Shown piece by piece: positions 58,164-64,000 of a DNA stretch of 64,000 nucleotides. Numbering within the stretch: position 1 is the stretch's first letter; the number at the start of each line of letters is the position of its first letter. A model generated the notes under the pieces. It was not told the DNA's origin. It saw nothing but the letters and a program-made list of their open reading frames with translations, and searched no databases. The translations under genes were made by a program, and so were the position numbers. Origin of the DNA: Phycisphaerae bacterium (lineage in GTDB: Bacteria; Planctomycetota; Phycisphaerae; UBA1845; UTPLA1). The stretch covers positions 207,356 to 271,355 of the forward strand of contig JAKLKO010000001.1 in NCBI GenBank assembly GCA_023150615.1, written 5' to 3'.

Positions 58164-59186
58164 ATGCATCACGACACATCGCTCCCGGTTCTGACCGCCA
58201 AGGACTTCACGACGGACCAGGACGTCCGTTGGTGCCCGGGCTGCGGGGATTATTCGATCCTCGCGCAGATGAAGAAGGTGCTCCCGACGCTGGGCATCCC
58301 GAAAGAAAACTTCGTCTTCGTCTCGGGCATCGGTTGCTCGAGCCGGTTTCCCTACTACGTCGAAACGTACGGATTCCACGGCATCCACGGCCGCGCGCCG
58401 GCGATCGCCACGGGCGTGAAGGCGGCGCGGCCGGACCTGTCGGTCTGGGTGGCGACGGGCGACGGCGACGGACTGAGCATCGGCGGGAACCACATGATCC
58501 ACACGATGCGGCGGAACGTGGATTTGAAGATCCTGCTGTTTAATAACCGCATCTACGGCCTGACAAAGGGCCAGTATTCGCCTACGTCGGAGCTCGGCAA
58601 GCTGACCAAGTCCTCGCCGATGGGGACGGTGGACAATCCAATCCACCCGTGTTCGCTCGCCGTCGGCGCAGAGTGCACCTTCATCGCCCGGGCGCTGGAC
58701 GCGGACGTGAAACACCTCGAGTACGTGCTCCAGCGGGCCGCCGCCCACAAGGGCACGGCGTTCGTCGAGATCTACCAGAACTGCAACGTATTCAACGACG
58801 GTGCGTTCGACTACGCGGCCGTCAAGGACCATCGCGCCGAGCACGTGCTCTACCTCGAGCACGGCAAGCCGATGATCTTCGGCAAGAATCGCGACAAGGG
58901 CATTCGCCTGAACGGGTTGGAGCCGGAGGTCGTGACGCTCGGAAACGGCATGACCGAGGACGACCTGCTGTTCCATGACGAGTCGGCGTCGGAGCCCGTG
59001 CTGGCGCTCATGCTCAGCCGCATGACGCACCCGCAGTTCCCCGAGCCGCTGGGCATCTTCCGCGCGGTGAAGCGACCTACCTTTGACGAGTTGCTCGACG
59101 AGCAGGTAAAGAACGCCACGAAACGGCTCGGCCGCGGACGGCTCGCGGCGATGTACGACGATGGTGAGACCTGGGAGGTCTCCTAG
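58164..59186 (+). CDS. korB: 2-oxoacid:ferredoxin oxidoreductase, beta subunit
   Basis: The 340-residue protein binds thiamine pyrophosphate and a 4Fe-4S cluster. It has WCPGCGDYSILAQM near the N-terminus, the cluster-associated Cys in SGIGCSSRFPYYV, and the TPP-magnesium motif GDGDGLSIGGNHMIHTMRRN. Further on, NNRIYGLTKGQYSPTS is typical of KorB. It forms the operon with korA. No dedicated ferredoxin gene is adjacent. Length is slightly above the common ~280-300 because of a C-terminal extension. Confidence 0.94.
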   Translation: MHHDTSLPVLTAKDFTTDQDVRWCPGCGDYSILAQMKKVLPTLGIPKENFVFVSGIGCSSRFPYYVETYGFHGIHGRAPAIATGVKAARPDLSVWVATGDGDGLSIGGNHMIHTMRRNVDLKILLFNNRIYGLTKGQYSPTSELGKLTKSSPMGTVDNPIHPCSLAVGAECTFIARALDADVKHLEYVLQRAAAHKGTAFVEIYQNCNVFNDGAFDYAAVKDHRAEHVLYLEHGKPMIFGKNRDKGIRLNGLEPEVVTLGNGMTEDDLLFHDESASEPVLALMLSRMTHPQFPEPLGIFRAVKRPTFDELLDEQVKNATKRLGRGRLAAMYDDGETWEVS

Positions 59187-59266
59187 GCCGTTTCGGCGCA
59201 ATGGGGCGTCGATGAGTTCCGCGCGATGACCGCGCCGCCCTGAGGCTGAACGGAATCAGGCCCGGG

Positions 59267-60400
59267 ATGTCCATTCTCGCAACCCTGCCACCAGCCGCCA
59301 CCCCGCCCGCAAGCGACGTGCTGGCGCCGTACCTCTGGCCGTTCGGCGTATCGCTCGTCGTGACGATGCTCGTGATGCCGATCGTTCGCACGATCGCGAT
59401 CTCAAGCCAGATCTATGACCTTCCCGACGCCGGGCTGAAGCCGCACGAGAAGCCGATCCCCTACCTCGGCGGCGTGGGCATGTACCTCGGCTGGGCGGCG
59501 GCGATGGTCTATTCGGCGATGGCGTTCCCGGCGTCCCAGGCGATGCTCCTGACGATCCTGATCGCGGGGACGATCATGATGGTGACGGGGCTTGTGGACG
59601 ATCTGCTGGATATCCGTCCGCGGACGAAACTCATCGCGCAACTGGTCGCCGGCGCGGTGCTCGTCTGGGGAGGCATCGGCGATCGCGTCGCGGCGGTGAT
59701 GCTGCACGGGCTGGCCGGCTACGTACCGGATGGTGTGCTGTGGGTGATGTCGTCCGTCATCACGGTGTTCATCCTCATGGGAGCGGGAAACGCGACGAAC
59801 CTGATCGACGGGCTGGACGGGCTGTGCAGCGGCGTGATCGGGATCATCAGTCTCGGGTTCCTGGGCATCGCGGCGCACCTGGCGGTGCAGGGCTACAGCT
59901 CGACGGGCGACCCGGTGCGTCTGTCGGTCGCGGTCTCGCTGTTCGGCGCGTGCCTCGCATTCCTGCGTTACAACTTCAACCCAGCGCAGATGTTCATGGG
60001 CGATGCGGGCTCGCTGCTGCTGGGCTTCAACGCGGCAGTGCTCATCCTGCTGTTCGCCGAGCATGACAAGCCGCGCTGGTTCATCGGCGCGCTGATGGTC
60101 TTCGCCCTGCCGGTCTTCGACACGGCGCTGGCGATCGCACGGCGCTGGCTGAACAAGCGCCCGCTGTTCATCGGCGACCGCAGCCACTTCTACGACCAGC
60201 TCCGCGAACGCGGTCGTACCGTCCGGCAGACCGTGCTGATCTCGTACGCCCTCGCGCTGTTCTACGCCGCCGTCGGCTGCTCGGTCGTTTTCATCCGTGC
60301 ACGCTACGCCGTCATCGTCTTCGCCGCGACGATCGTGCTGACGATCGCCGTCGTCGTCCGCTGCGGAATGCTGCGGCGGGATTCAGCCACGCCCCTCTGA
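59267..60400 (+). CDS. WecA/MraY-like polyprenyl-phosphate sugar-1-phosphate transferase (second)
   Basis: The 377-residue protein has about 10-11 membrane helices and the family signatures: KPIPYLGGVGMYLGW, GLVDDLLDIRPRTK (catalytic Asp pair), NATNLIDGLDGLCSG, FMGDAGSLLLGF and a loop IGDRSHFYDQLRERGR. It resembles WecA more than MraY. This is the second such enzyme in the window and its motifs differ from the first, so they probably start different glycans. Downstream lie an EEP protein and a GT39-like transferase. Confidence 0.92.
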   Translation: MSILATLPPAATPPASDVLAPYLWPFGVSLVVTMLVMPIVRTIAISSQIYDLPDAGLKPHEKPIPYLGGVGMYLGWAAAMVYSAMAFPASQAMLLTILIAGTIMMVTGLVDDLLDIRPRTKLIAQLVAGAVLVWGGIGDRVAAVMLHGLAGYVPDGVLWVMSSVITVFILMGAGNATNLIDGLDGLCSGVIGIISLGFLGIAAHLAVQGYSSTGDPVRLSVAVSLFGACLAFLRYNFNPAQMFMGDAGSLLLGFNAAVLILLFAEHDKPRWFIGALMVFALPVFDTALAIARRWLNKRPLFIGDRSHFYDQLRERGRTVRQTVLISYALALFYAAVGCSVVFIRARYAVIVFAATIVLTIAVVVRCGMLRRDSATPL

Positions 60401-60508
60401 CCGACTTGCCCCCCCTGCTGAAACGCCGATCGGGCCGGTCCACCGTGGGATCGCCCGAATTCGCGACCGGCATCGAACCGGGGCGGCGGTTGAGTCGATA
60501 CACGACAC

Positions 60509-61321
60509 ATGCAAACCGCCCTGCTGGAGCCGAGGCCCGATAAGCGTTCAGTTTCGTTGCGGGAGGCGCCGCGGGGCGTCGTCCGCCCGTCGGTCCAGGC
60601 CGCAACCTCGGTCGAGCTGCGCGTGGTGACGTACAACATCTGGTGCGGGCGGCGCTGGGCGAAGTGCCTGTCGGCGCTGCGCAAGATCGACGCGGACGTG
60701 ATCTGCCTGCAGGAGGTCGTGCCGGACGATGCGCCGCGCGCCCGCGGACTGCCGACGGCGTCGCGGATCGCGGCGGACCTCGGGCTGCGATCGCGGTTCG
60801 AGGCGCTGTGGCGGCGTCTCGCGGTGCCGGTGGGCAACATGACGCTCGTGCGCGGGCGGATCGGCGAGCCGCGCGTCCTGCACGTGGGCACATCGGAGCC
60901 GTACGGACTGGTCACGCGCGTTGAAGTCGGCGGCGTCGAATTCATCCTCGTCAACGTGCACCTTGCGCCCCTCGTCGGACCGCCGGCGATTTCGTTCCTG
61001 CCCAGCGAGGTGCTGCGGCTGAGGGAGGCGCTGCACCTCGATCGGACGCTGCGCACGATTCGCGGTCCGGTCGTCGTGGCGGGCGACTTCAATTCGTTTC
61101 GAGGCGCGCCGGCGTACGCGGCATCGACGCGGCGGCTCCGCGACGTTCGGCGGATGCGCCCCGGGCGCCACCTGGCGACGCGTCCGACGTACGGGCTGCC
61201 GTTCGTAATCGACCACGTCCTCGTGTCGGCGGAGATCGGCGCCCTCGACTACGCCGTGCACGCCGGAGATGGCTCGGATCATCGCCTCGTGTCGACTCGG
61301 CTTCGCATTCCGCGTCCTTGA
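60509..61321 (+). CDS. Endonuclease/exonuclease/phosphatase (EEP)-family protein
   Basis: The 270-residue protein has the EEP catalytic signatures: VVTYNIWCG (metal-binding Asn), CLQEVVPDD (Glu), VNVHLAPLVG (His), VVAGDFNSF (Asp and Asn) and GSDHRLVSTRL (terminal His). Such folds include nucleases, sphingomyelinases and lipid phosphatases. No signal peptide is obvious. The first ~35 residues are not conserved. Its stop is 21 bases before the next gene, so it likely belongs to the same operon. Confidence 0.88.
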   Translation: MQTALLEPRPDKRSVSLREAPRGVVRPSVQAATSVELRVVTYNIWCGRRWAKCLSALRKIDADVICLQEVVPDDAPRARGLPTASRIAADLGLRSRFEALWRRLAVPVGNMTLVRGRIGEPRVLHVGTSEPYGLVTRVEVGGVEFILVNVHLAPLVGPPAISFLPSEVLRLREALHLDRTLRTIRGPVVVAGDFNSFRGAPAYAASTRRLRDVRRMRPGRHLATRPTYGLPFVIDHVLVSAEIGALDYAVHAGDGSDHRLVSTRLRIPRP

Positions 61322-61342
61322 CCCGATTCCATCGCGTGCGGT

Positions 61343-63100
61343 ATGAGCCGACGCGTGACGGCGACGTCGCGCGGGGAATGGCTTTGGGCAGCCGCGATCG
61401 TGGCGATCGCCGCGGGACTGCGCCTCCCGGCGCTCGACATCGTCCCACCGGGCCTCCATCAGGACGAGGCCTCGCGACTGTACGATTCATGGTGCCTGCT
61501 CGAAACGGGCTGTGATCGGTACGGCGCGCGATGGCCGGCGTTCCTGCGCAGCTTCGGCCCGGGCGACTACACCGCGGCGCTGAGTACGTATCTGACGCTG
61601 CCGGCCGTGGCGATCCTGGGGCCGACCATCGCGGCGGCGCGCCTCGCAGGTGCAACCCTCAGCGTTCTGACGATCGTGCTAATCTGGCGTTGGCTGCGGC
61701 GTGAAACGGGTGTCGCGGCGGCGCTTGCATCGGCCGCGGCGCTGGCGGTCTGTCCGTGGCATGTCTCCCTGACGCGGACCGCGCACGAATCAGGCATCGT
61801 TCCGTTTTTCGTGGTCGCGGGATTCTGGGCCGCGAACCGTGCAGGGATATTGACGTCATCCGGGTGTCGCGATCCGCATCGTTCGACCGTCGCCTGGGCG
61901 GCGCTGAGCGGAGTCACGTTCTCGCTCGCCCCGTGGGCCTATCCCGCATCGCGGCTGCTCGTCCCCGTCGGACTCGCCCTGCTTATCGCGCAACAAGCCC
62001 GCGCGTGGCGGGATGCGTGCCGAAGTCGGCGTGGCCGGGCCGTGCTGGCCGCGTTTCTGATCGGGCTCGGCATCGGCGCGGCGCCGATGATCTCGACCGC
62101 AACGCACGCCCCGGAGCGACTCGCGGCGCGTGCCGGCGCGACGCTGATCGGAGCGCATGAATCATCGGCCGGAGATGCGATCCGCACGTTCCTGCTGCAC
62201 TACGCGCGCGAGTGGGATCCCGAGTACCTGTTCCTCCGCGGAAGCGACATCGCGAACTGCCACGTTCCGGGCGTCGGGCAACTGTTGCTCATCACCGCTC
62301 CGTTCCTTCTCGTGGGAATGGTCCAGATCGTCGCAACAGCCGGACGATCGGCGTGGAGCCGGTTCGTGCTCGGCTGGCTGCTTTTGTACGCCGTGCCAGT
62401 GGCGATCTGTCGCGACTGGTCGCCGCATCCGATGCGTGCCGTACTGGGCATCCCGGTGCTGAACATCGCCGTCGGTCACGGCGTCGCGCTGTGCGGACGG
62501 TGGATCGCGGCATCGGCGCAGCGGCGGATGGTGTACGTCGTGGCCGGCACGCTCACGGTCGCGAATGTCGCACACTTCGTCCGGGCGTATTTCGTGGACT
62601 ATCTTGTGTTCGCCGCGCCGGCGTTTCGCGCGGACCTTCCGCAGGTGTTCGCCTACACCGGACCGATTGCCGAACGGTACGACGCCGTGCTCGTCCGCGC
62701 GCCGGCGAATCAGGCGTACATCCGAATGCTCCTGTTCGCGCCGATGCCGCCACAGGCATGGCTCGCCGCGCCGAAGGTCTCCGCGCCGTGGATCTACGGC
62801 TTCGAGCAGTATCTTCGGGTCGGCGCGTACTTGTTCGCGCCGCACCGCGCTTCCCCGCCGGAGGCGTGGGAGCGGTACCGAGCGCTGATTTCGGCGATCC
62901 CGGACGGTGCCCGCGTCCTGCTGATCGACGCGGCCGCAAATTCAGAGGGTCCGGAGCCCCCAGCCATTGCCACTGTGCATTGGCCCAACGGGGCCGTAGC
63001 GCTGGAGCTGTTCGAGGTCCGGGCGCCGCTACCGAATTGGGCATACGGCGAGGGGCCGCGATTCCAGGAGGCGCTTGGCGGGGTGCCGGCCGGACGATAG
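61343..63100 (+). CDS. GT39/ArnT-like membrane glycosyltransferase
   Basis: The 585-residue protein has about 11-12 membrane helices in the first ~430 residues and a soluble C-terminal part. The first periplasmic loop has the acidic motif GLHQDEASRLYDSW, the catalytic-like Asp-Glu of GT-C enzymes such as PMT and ArnT. The enzyme would use a polyprenyl-phosphate sugar donor. Acceptor unknown; neighbours suggest a surface glycan or lipid. The hydrolase gene follows 29 bases after its stop. Confidence 0.85.
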   Translation: MSRRVTATSRGEWLWAAAIVAIAAGLRLPALDIVPPGLHQDEASRLYDSWCLLETGCDRYGARWPAFLRSFGPGDYTAALSTYLTLPAVAILGPTIAAARLAGATLSVLTIVLIWRWLRRETGVAAALASAAALAVCPWHVSLTRTAHESGIVPFFVVAGFWAANRAGILTSSGCRDPHRSTVAWAALSGVTFSLAPWAYPASRLLVPVGLALLIAQQARAWRDACRSRRGRAVLAAFLIGLGIGAAPMISTATHAPERLAARAGATLIGAHESSAGDAIRTFLLHYAREWDPEYLFLRGSDIANCHVPGVGQLLLITAPFLLVGMVQIVATAGRSAWSRFVLGWLLLYAVPVAICRDWSPHPMRAVLGIPVLNIAVGHGVALCGRWIAASAQRRMVYVVAGTLTVANVAHFVRAYFVDYLVFAAPAFRADLPQVFAYTGPIAERYDAVLVRAPANQAYIRMLLFAPMPPQAWLAAPKVSAPWIYGFEQYLRVGAYLFAPHRASPPEAWERYRALISAIPDGARVLLIDAAANSEGPEPPAIATVHWPNGAVALELFEVRAPLPNWAYGEGPRFQEALGGVPAGR

Positions 63101-63129
63101 GATCCCGCTGACAGGTCCGGAGCGCGGTC

Positions 63130-64000
63130 TTGGACTGGCCCATCTCGCAATTCCCGTCGGAACTCTGGCATTTCATCTCGCGGAATTTCGCGCTGTCCAG
63201 CATTGTCGCGACGCTGACGCTGCTGGTCGTGATCCCGTACCTCGTCATCCGCAAGTACGTGCTGATCAGCCTGAACATCTTCACGGATACCGAGCCGCCG
63301 CTGTCGCGCGTTCAGGTCTCGCATCCGCGCCTTCCGGGCGACGACGTGGATTTCTGGTCGGAGGACGGCGTGCGGTTGCGCGGCGTGTTCATGCACCCGG
63401 TCGACGGCGTGCCGCGCAAGGGGTTGATCCTGTTTGCGCCGGAGTTCAAGAGCGATCGCTACAGTTGCGCGCGCTATTGCTTGCCGCTGATCCAGAACGG
63501 CTACGACGTGTTCTCGTTCGACTTCCGCGGGCACGGGGATTCGGCCCGGCAACGCGGCTATGTGCCGCGGCAATGGGCCAGCGATCGGGAGATCGCGGAC
63601 GTGCGCGGGGCGCTGGCGTTCCTGCGAAACTGGCTGGAGGAGAATCACCGGCCGCTGGAGATCGGCTTCTTCGGCATCTCACGCGGGGCGGCCGCGGGGA
63701 TCCTCACGTCGGCGCGCGACTCGATGGTCAAGTGCTTCGTGACGGACGGCGCGTTTTCGTCGGATGCGGCGCTCGAGCACCTCATGAAGCGCTGGGCCTA
63801 CATTTTCGCGAAAGTGAAGTTCGTCTACGAGAACCACCCGCCCGAGTTCTGGATGTTCCTTCGATGGGCGATGATCCACCGCGCGGAGCGCCGCTTCGGC
63901 TGCTCGTTCCCGTCGGTGAGGAAAGCGATTCCGGACATGCTGCCGCGGCCGATGCTGTTCATTCACGGCGAGCGCGACAGCTACATCCCGGTCGAGCAAT
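63130..64000 (+). CDS. Alpha/beta hydrolase with N-terminal membrane helix, partial
   Basis: The gene runs off the right end of the window. The visible 290 residues begin with a hydrophobic helix (about 22-40; SIVATLTLLVVIPYLVI), followed by an alpha/beta hydrolase: SFDFRGHGDSARQRG, the nucleophile elbow FGISRGAAAG and the start of the Asp strand MLFIHGERDSYIP. The start TTG at 63130 has GGAG about 8 bases upstream and an in-frame stop not far before it, so no longer start is available. Probably faces the cytoplasm or periplasm from a membrane anchor. Substrate unknown. Confidence 0.85.
   Translation, partial: MDWPISQFPSELWHFISRNFALSSIVATLTLLVVIPYLVIRKYVLISLNIFTDTEPPLSRVQVSHPRLPGDDVDFWSEDGVRLRGVFMHPVDGVPRKGLILFAPEFKSDRYSCARYCLPLIQNGYDVFSFDFRGHGDSARQRGYVPRQWASDREIADVRGALAFLRNWLEENHRPLEIGFFGISRGAAAGILTSARDSMVKCFVTDGAFSSDAALEHLMKRWAYIFAKVKFVYENHPPEFWMFLRWAMIHRAERRFGCSFPSVRKAIPDMLPRPMLFIHGERDSYIPVEQ

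Noticed and set aside
57336..59201. A 621-codon minus-strand frame over korA/korB
   Set aside because: It is the antisense of two genes with full TPP and gamma/alpha motifs and has no recognisable domain.

Overview
The window is high-GC bacterial chromosome, gene-dense on both strands. The most likely source is a member of the Planctomycetota, perhaps class Phycisphaerae (inference). Support comes from a PEP-CTERM secreted protein, two secreted proteins ending in dockerin-like calcium-loop repeats, a topoisomerase VI A subunit outside Archaea, Kdo/LPS-export genes showing a Gram-negative envelope, and a dispersed repeat whose translation gives an SAGASPS-type peptide that I recall from planctomycete genomes. 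I saw no rRNA, tRNA, CRISPR array, integrase, transposase or prophage gene.

Layout. 1-4.2 kb (minus): end of an amino-acid-type binding protein and a MacB-type tripartite ABC efflux operon (HlyD adaptor, ATPase, permease). 4.5-7.5 kb (minus): alanine dehydrogenase and a CPA-type cation/proton antiporter with RCK domain. 7.7-8.8 kb (plus): topoisomerase VI A with no B partner. 8.8-14.4 kb: TatC with a periplasmic insertion, an FHA protein, HemW, and a NapH/CcoG-like membrane ferredoxin fused to TPRs. 14.5-19.1 kb: tandem-CDGSH protein, dockerin-tailed secreted protein, prolyl-tRNA synthetase, two inverted copies of a ~143-bp repeat, and a decayed acetyltransferase. 19.1-24.3 kb: SdhB-like iron-sulfur protein, EamA transporter, malate dehydrogenase, sarcosine-oxidase-type flavoenzyme, lipoprotein. 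24.4-30.6 kb (plus): KdsC phosphatase, a giant OstA/LptA-like protein, LepA. 30.6-35.7 kb: a tiny Flp pilin gene, LysA, O-antigen ligase and WecA-type transferase. 35.9-43.2 kb: small unknown protein, HtrA-like pseudoprotease with two PDZ domains, PolA, beta-helix secreted protein, PEP-CTERM protein with its own promoter and terminator. 43.6-50.3 kb (minus): GlnRS, GDSL lipoprotein, GluRS, Rrf2 regulator, GMP synthase. 50.4-56.1 kb: TPR protein and a three-module amidohydrolase. 56.3-59.2 kb: 2-oxoacid:ferredoxin oxidoreductase KorAB. 59.3-64 kb: second WecA-like transferase, an EEP-family phosphatase/nuclease, a GT39-like transferase, and the start of an alpha/beta hydrolase.

Most genes are housekeeping or envelope genes. 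Envelope functions connect several blocks: KdsC plus LptA-like protein for LPS, WecA plus ligase and WecA plus GT39 for surface glycans, TatC and PEP-CTERM/dockerin proteins for secretion. Central carbon genes (mdh, sdhB, korAB) are scattered, not in one operon.

No complete new system was proven. The best leads are the inverted repeat pair with a covarying hairpin, the amidohydrolase with one intact module between two degenerate ones, the 1,224-residue OstA-like protein, the lone Top6A, and the ferredoxin-TPR fusion. Functional calls rest on motif recognition by eye; no database search was run.
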